This document shows, one piece after another, positions 1-5,117 of a stretch of 5,944 bases of DNA (positions within the stretch are counted from its first letter, which is position 1; the number at the start of each line of letters is the position of its first letter). The notes beneath the pieces are model-generated. The model did no database searches, had not been told where the DNA came from, and saw only the letters and a program-made list of their open reading frames with translations. Source of the stretch: Treponema sp. (lineage in GTDB: Bacteria > Spirochaetota > Spirochaetia > Treponematales > Breznakiellaceae); assembly GCA_009780285.1 (NCBI GenBank), contig WRAL01000105.1, positions 1-5,944 on the forward strand, written 5' to 3'. Both the position numbers and the translations under genes were made by a program.

Positions 1-16
1 CCTATCTTGTAAGATT

Positions 17-45
17 ACTCTATAAATTTTTATCTTTCGTGTCAA
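17..45 (-). promoter_or_regulatory. putative sigma70-type promoter reading leftward
   Basis: On the minus strand a perfect TTGACA (40-45) is followed by a 17-base A/T-rich spacer and TAGAGT (17-22, four of six matches to TATAAT). Transcription would start near position 10 and leave the window to the left, implying a divergent gene just outside. The -35 match and spacing are good and the -10 is mediocre. AT-rich DNA produces such matches by chance, so this is a prediction from sequence only. Confidence 0.35.
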
Positions 46-81
46 GCGTTTTCCGTAAAAAAAATAAATTTTTTTCATGTA

Positions 82-101
82 AGTGTGGTGTTTAACACAC
101 T
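82..101. repeat. small inverted repeat, possible operator
   Basis: AGTGTG (82-87) and CACACT (96-101) form a perfect 6-bp inverted repeat around an 8-base centre. An overlapping palindrome, GTGTT-T-AACAC, lies at 88-98. Two nested symmetric elements in a divergent promoter region would suit a dimeric repressor site, but no regulator is visible and chance is possible. Confidence 0.25.
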
Positions 102-222
102 GTTAGCGTATTAATTTTTAACAATTGAATTTATATTACTCTTCGTGTGTTTGATAGTTTCGATCGAGACTTACAGCGCGCCCTGCGTGAAAGAAGGCGG
201 CTCATGGTTTATTCCGCCCGCC

Positions 223-274
223 TTGGATCAAAGGCCCTGGATCCAAAAGGCCGCCGGCCCCTCCCGCGGCCTTT
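223..274. repeat. two adjacent stem-loops in the leader of the oxidoreductase gene
   Basis: The first stem pairs TTGGATC (223-229) with GATCCAA (240-246), with a 10-base loop. The second pairs AAAGGCCGC (246-254) with GCGGCCTTT (266-274), with an 11-base loop. They share base 246. The second stem is GC-rich but followed by only three T residues, which lie inside the stem, and then ACCCCC. It is therefore not a classical intrinsic terminator. If the transcript starts in the AT-rich block, both lie in its 5' untranslated region and could act in attenuation or RNA stability. That role is inference. Confidence 0.4.
226..254 (+). repeat. 29-base dispersed element, copy A (upstream of the oxidoreductase gene)
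   Basis: The pattern is GATCAAAGGCCCT, one variable base, GATCC, one variable base, then AAAGGCCGC. The same pattern occurs on the minus strand at 4795-4823, with 27 of 29 bases identical. Within the element the unit GATC(C)-AAAGGCC is roughly repeated with a period of about 15 bases. Copy A ends 61 bases before the ATG at 316. Confidence 0.6.
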
Positions 275-305
275 ACCCCCGCCGCCCCGCGCGCTACCAT
301 CTCGT

Positions 306-315
306 AGGAGGCGAT
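306..315 (+). promoter_or_regulatory. strong ribosome binding site that fixes the oxidoreductase start
   Basis: AGGAGG at 306-311, in the context TAGGAGGCGAT, matches the anti-Shine-Dalgarno sequence closely and sits 4 bases before the ATG at 316. It decides for this start over the in-frame ATG at 145, which would add 57 residues lacking any family-like sequence. Confidence 0.85.
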
Positions 316-1512
316 ATGAAGCGTTACGTTATTGTGGGGAACGGGGCGGCCGGCGCCTGCGCGGCAGAGGAGATTCGCGCGAGGGACGCCGCCGGCAGCA
401 TCGTCGTTTTTTCGACGGAGGATTTGCCGCATTATTACAGGCCGCGCCTGGCGGACTACATGGCCGGCGAGGCGAGCCTCGAAAGCTTCACGCTGAAAAA
501 CCTTGCCTGGTACCAGGAGCGCCGCGTCGATCTGCGCCTGGGCGAGTCGGTAACCTCGATAGACCTTGAGCGCAAGGAAGCGCTGGGCGATAAATCCGGC
601 GCCACCGGCTACGACGCGCTTCTGATCGCCTCCGGCGCGAGCTGTTTTCTGCCGCCGGTAAAGGGAAGCGACAAGGCCGGCGTTTTTACCCTGCGCGGCG
701 CCGCCGACGCTCAGGCAATCGCGCGGGCGGCGGCCGGCGCCAGCTGCGCGGCTGTTATCGGCGGCGGTCTTCTGGGGCTTGAGGCGGCGAGGGCGCTTAT
801 CGCGCTGGGCCTAAAGGTCGAGGTGATCGAGCTGGCCGATAGGCTTTTGCCCAGGCAGCTTGACGGCGCCGGCGCCGCCTTTCTGCAAAGCGCTCTTGAA
901 AAAATGGGCTTTTCGTTCCGCCTCTCGGCAAAAACCTCGGAGATCGCCGGCGAGGGCGTGGCGCGCGAAGTTGTGCTGGAAGATGGAAGGCGCGTCGCCT
1001 GCGGCCTCGCGCTTTTTTCCGCCGGGGCGAGGCCCAACCTGGAGCTTGCGCGCGCCGCCGCGCTGGATATAGGCGCCGCGATCAAGGTTGACAAAAACAT
1101 GCGCGCGAGCGCGCCCGGGATCTGGGCCGCCGGGGACGTGGCCGAATACGAGGGGCGGCCCTGCGGCGCCTGGCCGGTGGCCATGGCCCAGGGGAAAATC
1201 GCCGGCGCTTCCATGGCCGGCGCCACGCTTGACTACGTTCCGGAACATCCGGCGATGATGCTTAAAGTGGCCGGCGTGTCGATGATTTCCGCCGGGGAAA
1301 TCGACGCGGAAGGCGCCCTCGCGTCAAAGGTTTTTTCCTCGCCGGGCGCCTACCGCAAAATCGTTCTTGACGGGGATGTTATCAAGGGAGCAATTTTCCT
1401 TGGCTCCATCGACGGCGCCTGGCAATGCGTGGCGGCGATGAACGCGGGCAAGCGCCTCGGCGCGCTTGCGAAGGATATTGGCGACGAGGATTTTGACTGG
1501 GCGCGTATCTAA
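316..1512 (+). CDS. FAD-dependent pyridine nucleotide oxidoreductase, NADH:rubredoxin reductase-like
   Basis: This 398-residue protein most likely transfers electrons from NADH through FAD to a small redox partner such as rubredoxin. It begins with an FAD-binding dinucleotide fold, YVIVGNGAAGACAA (residues 4-17, GxGxxG), followed by the HYYRPRL block (39-45) typical of the rubredoxin/nitrite reductase FAD branch. A second GxGxxG, VIGGGLLGLEAA (147-158), binds the pyridine nucleotide. Glu172 at the end of the next strand favours NADH over NADPH. The second FAD motif is AAGDVAEYEG (271-280). The LPRQLD block and the KVAGVSMISAGEID segment (317-330) recall, from memory, clostridial NADH:rubredoxin oxidoreductase (about 380 residues). 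No CxxC redox pair is visible, which argues against thioredoxin reductase. There is no signal peptide, so the protein should be cytoplasmic. The gene is alone on its strand and ends over the convergent operon. The rubredoxin partner is not in the window, so the substrate is inferred. A NirB-type reductase subunit or NADH oxidase are alternatives. Confidence 0.85.
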   Translation: MKRYVIVGNGAAGACAAEEIRARDAAGSIVVFSTEDLPHYYRPRLADYMAGEASLESFTLKNLAWYQERRVDLRLGESVTSIDLERKEALGDKSGATGYDALLIASGASCFLPPVKGSDKAGVFTLRGAADAQAIARAAAGASCAAVIGGGLLGLEAARALIALGLKVEVIELADRLLPRQLDGAGAAFLQSALEKMGFSFRLSAKTSEIAGEGVAREVVLEDGRRVACGLALFSAGARPNLELARAAALDIGAAIKVDKNMRASAPGIWAAGDVAEYEGRPCGAWPVAMAQGKIAGASMAGATLDYVPEHPAMMLKVAGVSMISAGEIDAEGALASKVFSSPGAYRKIVLDGDVIKGAIFLGSIDGAWQCVAAMNAGKRLGALAKDIGDEDFDWARI

Positions 1513-2441
1513 AGCCGGAAGCGCGCGTCGCGGAATCGTCGCGCTTCCAAGCGCGCCGCTTCCAAGCGCGCCGCCGGTTCCCGCGCCGCCTCCGGGCGCG
1601 ATAGGCGCGCCACCACGTCGCGAACCCTGGCCATGCGCGTCTGCGGGGAAGGGTGCGTGGCGAAAAAGCCGCCGGAGCCCGGGCCGCCTGAGCGGGCGAG
1701 CATTTCCAGCGCCTCGATAAGGGCGCCGGGATCGTAGCCGGCGGCGGCCAAAATCGAGGCGGCCTGCGCGTCGGCCTCGAATTCCTGCGCCTGGGAATAG
1801 CCGGAACGCGCGAGGCCGTCGACCACGGCGGAAACCGACCGGCGGAAGTCCAGCATCAGGCGCGCGGCCCGCTCGTCGCCCTGAAATTCCGCGGCCAGCG
1901 CGGCGATCTCGGCGGCGGATTCGGAAAAGGACATCGCGTCTATCATCGCAAGGCCGTGGCTCAGCGAAACGTGCGCAAGCTCGTGCGCTATCACCGCCGC
2001 CAGCATGTCCTCGGAATCGGCGGCCCGCACAAGGCCGCTCGTAAGGAAAATATGCCCGCCGGGAGTCGAGTAGGCGCCGAGATCCGGGCTGTCGATTATC
2101 GCGAGAAAAAGGCCGCGAAAGGTCGCCGCCGGCCTTGGCGAGCTCGCGTCCAAAGCCTGAAGGATCTTGTTAAGGTAAAGGATCAGATCCGGTTCCGCCT
2201 CGTAAAGGCCGTAAAGCGAAATGATATGCGCGGCCACGGCCCGGCCAAGAAAGTACGAGTCCTGAAGCGTGGGCTCGTCCAGCGACTCTAAGGCGAGGCC
2301 CATGCGCGAAAGGGCGCGATCCATGGCCTCCTGCGCGGAGCCGGGGGGAATGGGCATGGGAAAGGGAAGCCCGCTCTGGGCGCGCGGGCCCGAAAGAGCC
2401 AGGAAAAAAACGCAAAGGGAAAGAAGGCCGGCTTTTTTCAT
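1509..2441 (-). CDS. secreted M48-family zinc metalloprotease
   Basis: This is a 310-residue predicted exported peptidase. A signal peptide covers about residues 1-21 (MKK, hydrophobic LLSLCVFFLAL, then a likely cut after PRA). The metal site is AHELAH (152-157): His153 and His157 bind zinc and Glu154 is the catalytic base. The third ligand is probably Glu222 in the QEFEAD motif (219-224). The block STPGGHIFLTSGLV (125-138) and the late THPSPQTR (262-269) are M48 hallmarks. In E. coli BepA a His in the equivalent THP motif modulates the active site. There are no membrane segments beyond the signal, so it is BepA/LoiP-like rather than HtpX-like, and it lacks a visible TPR tail. The role is likely periplasmic or outer-membrane protein quality control. 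Its ATG overlaps the stop of the SH3 gene (ATGA), indicating translational coupling. The C-terminus (about 285-310) is a low-complexity Ala/Arg/Glu tail encoded partly by a tandem 15-bp repeat. Confidence 0.88.
   Translation of the reverse strand: MKKAGLLSLCVFFLALSGPRAQSGLPFPMPIPPGSAQEAMDRALSRMGLALESLDEPTLQDSYFLGRAVAAHIISLYGLYEAEPDLILYLNKILQALDASSPRPAATFRGLFLAIIDSPDLGAYSTPGGHIFLTSGLVRAADSEDMLAAVIAHELAHVSLSHGLAMIDAMSFSESAAEIAALAAEFQGDERAARLMLDFRRSVSAVVDGLARSGYSQAQEFEADAQAASILAAAGYDPGALIEALEMLARSGGPGSGGFFATHPSPQTRMARVRDVVARLSRPEAAREPAARLEAARLEARRFRDARFRL
1543..1572. repeat. two tandem perfect 15-bp repeats inside the protease gene
   Basis: The unit GCTTCCAAGCGCGCC occurs twice head-to-tail (1543-1557 and 1558-1572). 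Being a multiple of three, it encodes the five-residue repeat ARLEA in the protease C-terminal tail (around residues 291-300). It is likely a slippage product that changes tail length without breaking the frame. Confidence 0.75.
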
Positions 2442-2899
2442 TCGGCTACCCTGGAAAGGCCGCCGTCGATTATAAAGTCAAGAAGCGCGTCGCGCGGCAC
2501 GACAAGCGCCTCGACCGCATCCACCGGCGAAAAATCAAGGCCGTCGAGCCGGTAAAGCTCCTCGAGCGAGCCGTCAAAGCCCTTGCCGGCAAGCGCCACC
2601 TGGCCTGGAGTCGCCGCGGCTCCGGCTGCCGTTCGCCGCCGGGCGCCCAGGCTGGCCGACGCGACCCAGCCGACGACGTTCCCGGCGCGAACCTCGCTCC
2701 AGCTGCCGCTTTCGCGAAGCAGCGCGACCTCGTCGCCAAAGCGCAGCGTTCCCAGGCTGCGCGCCAGGCCCCAGGCGGAGGCGCGAATCTCGGCGCTTTC
2801 GGCTGCCACGAAGCGCGTCGTTTGGGACGCCGCCGTTTGGGAAAACGCCGCGCCGGCGATAAAAGCAAGCGAAAAAACGAAAAGACAAAAGCGCCTCAC
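2438..2899 (-). CDS. exported bacterial SH3-domain protein
   Basis: The product is a 153-residue predicted secreted protein, counted from a GTG start at 2899. That start is chosen because GGAGG lies 7 bases upstream of it. The in-frame ATG at 2917 would add six residues (MHGGPK) and has no good ribosome site. A signal peptide spans about residues 1-20 (VRRFCLFVFSLAFIAGAAFS, likely cut before QT). Residues ~29-84 resemble a bacterial SH3 domain, including the pattern 'F-G-D-E-V-x-L-L', 'SWSEVRAG' and the closing GWV (76-78). Such domains usually bind cell-wall peptides or other periplasmic ligands. After an Ala/Arg-rich linker, a 50-residue C-terminal part (LEELYRLDGLDF onwards) matches no family I recognise. 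It lies 39 bases after alaS and overlaps the protease start by 4 bases, so it is probably cotranscribed with both. It may help target or regulate the protease, but this is inference. Confidence 0.72.
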   Translation of the reverse strand: MRRFCLFVFSLAFIAGAAFSQTAASQTTRFVAAESAEIRASAWGLARSLGTLRFGDEVALLRESGSWSEVRAGNVVGWVASASLGARRRTAAGAAATPGQVALAGKGFDGSLEELYRLDGLDFSPVDAVEALVVPRDALLDFIIDGGLSRVAE

Positions 2900-2938
2900 C
2901 TTGGGCCCTCCATGCATTCTCGCGCGACCGGCGCGCGC
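2900..2938 (-). promoter_or_regulatory. alaS-SH3 gene junction with ribosome site and small stem-loop
   Basis: On the minus strand, a 6-bp GC-only stem (2932-2937 pairing with 2921-2926, 5-base loop) follows the alaS stop. GGAGG then sits 7 bases before the GTG at 2899. No T-run follows the stem, so it is unlikely to terminate transcription. It might tune expression between alaS and the downstream genes. Confidence 0.4.
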
Positions 2939-4744
2939 CTATTCCAGAACCGCCCGTATCCGCCTGACGCCGGCGGAAGAGGACTGTTCCTTTTGTATCG
3001 TAAATTTGCCCAGCGCTCCGGTGCTCGGCGCGTGGGGCCCTCCGCAGACCTCGCGGGCGAAAAGGCTTTCCCCTTCGCCTATGCTGTAGACCTTTACCAC
3101 GTCCTCGTATTTTTCGCCGAAAAGCGCGATGGCGCCGGATTCCTTGGCCGCGTCGAGGCTCATCGACTGATGCGAGACCGGAAGATCCCGCGCGATCTGC
3201 TCGTTGACGATGGCCTGGACGCTGGCGATTTCCGTCTCGGTCATGGGCGCCGGGTGCGCGAAGTCGAACCTCATGCGCTCGGCGGTTATGTTGCTGCCTT
3301 TCTGCGCGACGTGGGTTCCCAGCACCTGGCGCAGGGCCTGGTGCAAAAGGTGGGTCGCCGTGTGATAGCGCAGCGCCGCGTCGCCGGAATCCACCAGCCC
3401 GCCCTTGAAAACGCCGACCCCGGCGCGCGAGGTTTCCTGGTGCTTGCGAAAGGCCTCGTCGAACTCCGCGGAGTCGACGGAAAGGCCGTTCTCGCGCGCA
3501 AGCTCCTCGGTAAGCTCCACCGGAAAGCCGTAGGTGTCGTAGAGCTTGAAGGCGAGCCGGCCGGACATTACCCTGCGCGGGTTTTTCATCAGGCCGGGAA
3601 GGAGCTTTTCAAACTCGCGCTCGCCTTTTTGCAGGGTTTCCAGGAACTTTTTTTCCTCGCGGTCAAGCTCCTCGGCTATGCGCTCGATGTTTTCGCCCAG
3701 CTCCGGCCAGTCATCGCGCGTTTCCTCGGCGAGGAGGCGCGCCAGGGGCGAAAGGACCGGGCCGCCGGAGCCGTCAATGCCCAGCTTGCTGGCGTGGCGC
3801 AGGGCGCGGCGAAGAAGCCTGCGAAGGACGTAGCCGGCGCCGACGTTGGAGGGGCTTACCGCCCGAGGATCGCCCAGGATAAATGTCGAGGCGCGCGCGT
3901 GCTCGCAAAGGATGCGCGCCGAGGAATCCCTGTCCTCGTCCGTTCCGTAAACGTGCCCGGAGGCGGCCTCGACGGCCTTAAGGAGCCCGGCGAAAAATTC
4001 CGTCTCGTAGACCGAGGCCTTGCCGTTGAGGATCGCCACGACGCGCTCGACTCCCATGCCGGTGTCCACGCACTTGCGCGCAAGCGGCTCGTACTCGCCG
4101 GCTGAGTTCTTGTTGTACTGCATGAAGACGTTGTTCCAGATTTCGAGCCACTTCCCGCAGGCGCATCCCGGCTTGCATTCAGGGCCGCAGGGCGCGTCCC
4201 CGGTATAATAGAACATTTCCGTGTCCGGCCCGCAGGGGCCCGCGCTTCCGGCCGGCCCCCACCAGTTGTCCGCGCGCGGAAGGTAGGCTATGCGGTTTTC
4301 CGGGATGCCGAGCCTGCGCCAGATCGCCGCCGACTCATCGTCGCGCGGAATGCCCAGCTCGCCTGAGAAAACGGTAACGCCGAGCTTTTCGACCGGGATT
4401 CCCAGCCAGCGCGGATCGGTGAGGAACTCGAAGCTCATCTCGATGGCGCCTTCCTTGAAATAGTCGCCCAGCGACCAGTTGCCCAGCATCTCGAAAAAGG
4501 TGAGGTGGCTGGGGTCGCCGACGCTTTCGATGTCCCCGGTGCGTATGCACTTCTGGCTGTTGACGAGCCTTTGCCCGGCCGGATGTTCCTGGCCGAGCAG
4601 GTAGGGCACGAGTGGATGCATTCCCGCCGTCGTGAAAAGCACGGTGGGATCGTTGTCCGGCAAAAGCGACTTGCCCTGAATGCGGGCGTGTCCTTTTGAC
4701 TCAAAAAAAGTTATATACTTCCTGCGAAGCTCCGAGGCGGTCAT
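2939..4744 (-). CDS. alaS: alanyl-tRNA synthetase, short form
   Basis: This cytoplasmic enzyme charges tRNA-Ala with alanine using ATP and hydrolyses mischarged Ser/Gly-tRNA-Ala. The class II catalytic domain spans ~1-240: motif 2 is FFEMLGNW (83-90) and motif 3 is GMGVERV (229-235). A four-cysteine cluster (Cys186, 190, 194, 196) in the catalytic domain may bind metal. The tRNA-recognition helices follow (~245-440, with NVGAGYVLRRLLRRALRHA at 300-318). The editing domain carries the zinc ligands His461 and His465 (HTATH) plus Cys567 and His571 (CGGPH, where most bacteria have CGGTH). At 601 residues it is far shorter than E. coli AlaRS (876). TYGFP (404-408) is only about 53 residues from HTATH, so the beta-barrel insert is missing, and the protein stops after SSSAGVRRIRAVLE with no C-Ala/DHHA1 domain. 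This matches the short spirochaete form rather than a broken gene. It is first in the operon. The start is canonical (MTASELRRKYITFFESKGH) but has almost no Shine-Dalgarno sequence. Confidence 0.97.
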   Translation of the reverse strand: MTASELRRKYITFFESKGHARIQGKSLLPDNDPTVLFTTAGMHPLVPYLLGQEHPAGQRLVNSQKCIRTGDIESVGDPSHLTFFEMLGNWSLGDYFKEGAIEMSFEFLTDPRWLGIPVEKLGVTVFSGELGIPRDDESAAIWRRLGIPENRIAYLPRADNWWGPAGSAGPCGPDTEMFYYTGDAPCGPECKPGCACGKWLEIWNNVFMQYNKNSAGEYEPLARKCVDTGMGVERVVAILNGKASVYETEFFAGLLKAVEAASGHVYGTDEDRDSSARILCEHARASTFILGDPRAVSPSNVGAGYVLRRLLRRALRHASKLGIDGSGGPVLSPLARLLAEETRDDWPELGENIERIAEELDREEKKFLETLQKGEREFEKLLPGLMKNPRRVMSGRLAFKLYDTYGFPVELTEELARENGLSVDSAEFDEAFRKHQETSRAGVGVFKGGLVDSGDAALRYHTATHLLHQALRQVLGTHVAQKGSNITAERMRFDFAHPAPMTETEIASVQAIVNEQIARDLPVSHQSMSLDAAKESGAIALFGEKYEDVVKVYSIGEGESLFAREVCGGPHAPSTGALGKFTIQKEQSSSAGVRRIRAVLE

Positions 4745-4750
4745 GCGGCA

Positions 4751-4756
4751 ATTCTA
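4751..4756 (-). promoter_or_regulatory. putative -10 element of alaS, leaderless geometry
   Basis: On the minus strand TAGAAT (five of six matches to TATAAT) ends 6 bases before the alaS ATG at 4744. The expected start of transcription would fall on the A of the ATG, consistent with a leaderless mRNA and with the lack of a Shine-Dalgarno sequence. No good -35 is present at 16-18 bases, which weakens the call. Confidence 0.3.
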
Positions 4757-4794
4757 GCGCAGGCGCGCGGTTTTTGCTAGCAGGCTGGGGCCTC

Positions 4795-4823
4795 GCGGCC
4801 TTTCGGATCTAGGGCCTTTGATC
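4795..4823 (-). repeat. 29-base dispersed element, copy B (upstream of alaS)
   Basis: On the minus strand this copy matches the element at 226-254 at 27 of 29 positions, differing at two single bases (the 14th and 20th). It points toward alaS just as copy A points toward the oxidoreductase, ending 50 bases before the alaS ATG. It could be a shared regulator-binding site or a remnant of a dispersed repeat. Confidence 0.6.
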
Positions 4824-4846
4824 GCCGGCCTCCTCCAGCCAGCGGG

Positions 4847-4921
4847 CGCGCTGCCACGCTCGGTCATGGCGCTGCGCGAATGCCCTCTCGCGGCAGCGCG
4901 GCGGAGGCAGGGCATACGCGC
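4847..4921. repeat. two interleaved inverted repeats
   Basis: CGCGCTGCC (4847-4855) pairs perfectly with GGCAGCGCG (4892-4900). GCGCGAATGCCCT (4874-4886) pairs with AGGGCATACGCGC (4909-4921) at 12 of 13 positions. The second pair begins inside the loop of the first and ends beyond it. The two folds are therefore mutually exclusive unless they form a pseudoknot. The right arm of the second pair is part of the first 103-bp repeat, while the left arm is unique to this side. Confidence 0.45.
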
Positions 4922-5009
4922 TGGGGCTTTGGGAGGAAAGGCCGCTTTTCTATAGGAAAAATATCCGTTGAAGGCGCTCCTGCGCCTTCAACGGATATTT
5001 TAGGTTGGT
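4907..5009. repeat. 103-bp direct repeat, copy 1
   Basis: This copy is identical base for base to 5118-5220, with a 211-base period. It starts GCAGGGCATACGCG and ends TAGGTTGGT. Just past the end the two copies still resemble each other (GGGCCTT versus TGGGCTTT). It contains a perfect 20-bp stem-loop (arms 4958-4977 and 4982-5001, loop TCCT). It encodes no protein. It may be a small non-autonomous mobile or REP-like element, or a structured RNA. Confidence 0.9.
4958..5001. repeat. 20-bp perfect stem-loop in repeat copy 1
   Basis: AAAATATCCG...GAAGGCGC pairs fully with its reverse complement around a TCCT tetraloop. The loop-side half is GC-rich and the base is A/T only, with A residues at the left foot and TTTT at the right foot. 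That resembles a bidirectional terminator, but there is no unpaired U-tract and both flanking genes point away from it. I therefore call it a structural hairpin of the repeat. Confidence 0.85.
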
Positions 5010-5023
5010 GGGCCTTAATGCGT

Positions 5024-5061
5024 GGAGTTTAGAGGCGGGCTAAAGCCCGCCTCCAAACTCC
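5024..5061. repeat. 17-bp stem-loop in the spacer between the 103-bp repeats
   Basis: GGAGTTT-A-GAGGCGGGC (5024-5040) pairs with GCCCGCCTC-C-AAACTCC (5045-5061) around a TAAA loop, with a single A/C mismatch. No T-run follows. It resembles extragenic palindromes that are scattered in many genomes. Confidence 0.8.
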
Positions 5062-5063
5062 GA

Positions 5064-5090
5064 GGCGAATGCGCCGCAGGCGCATTCGCC
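5064..5090. repeat. 12-bp perfect stem-loop in the spacer
   Basis: GGCGAATGCGCC (5064-5075) pairs with GGCGCATTCGCC (5079-5090) around a GCA loop. An outer CCGAGG (5060-5065) and CCTCGG (5094-5099) can extend or compete with it. It begins within three bases of the preceding stem-loop, so the spacer is almost wholly palindromic. Confidence 0.75.
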
Positions 5091-5117
5091 CGCCCTCGGC
5101 CCGCGCGCCCGCCAGCC

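Larger units (their letters stand above)
1..165. other. AT-rich intergenic block
   Basis: This stretch is dominated by A and T, including an A-run at 57-64 followed by a T-run at 69-75. It contrasts sharply with the GC-rich sequence that begins near 170. All frames on both strands are broken by stop codons, so I see no gene here. It probably holds the divergent promoter region between the oxidoreductase gene and an unseen leftward gene. I could not find a convincing -35/-10 pair for the rightward gene: TTAACA occurs at 92-97 and 118-123 and TATATT at 132-137, but none are properly spaced. Confidence 0.6.

Noticed and set aside
151..156. TTGATA as the -35 box for the oxidoreductase gene
   Set aside because: No acceptable -10 hexamer lies 15-19 bases downstream, where the sequence is GC-rich.
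145..315. Upstream in-frame extension giving the oxidoreductase a 57-residue longer N-terminus from ATG 145
   Set aside because: The extra sequence has no FAD-domain character, starts in the AT-rich block without a ribosome site, and runs through the two leader stem-loops. The ATG at 316 has a strong AGGAGG and begins directly with the expected dinucleotide fold.
2403..2441. Lipoprotein signal in the M48 protease (LSLC at residues 7-10)
   Set aside because: The cysteine lies inside the hydrophobic core, too close to the N-terminus, and the preceding residues do not fit a lipobox. A standard signal-peptidase I site after residue 21 fits better.
2822..4105. Long open frame of 427 codons on the plus strand
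   Set aside because: It is antisense to alaS and arises from GC-rich codon bias that removes stops. Its translation shows no domain I recognise, while the minus strand encodes an unmistakable AlaRS.
4958..5001. Classical Rho-independent terminator
   Set aside because: The T-run is part of the stem, no unpaired U-tract follows, and both neighbouring genes are transcribed away from it. A terminator for an unseen transcript cannot be excluded.
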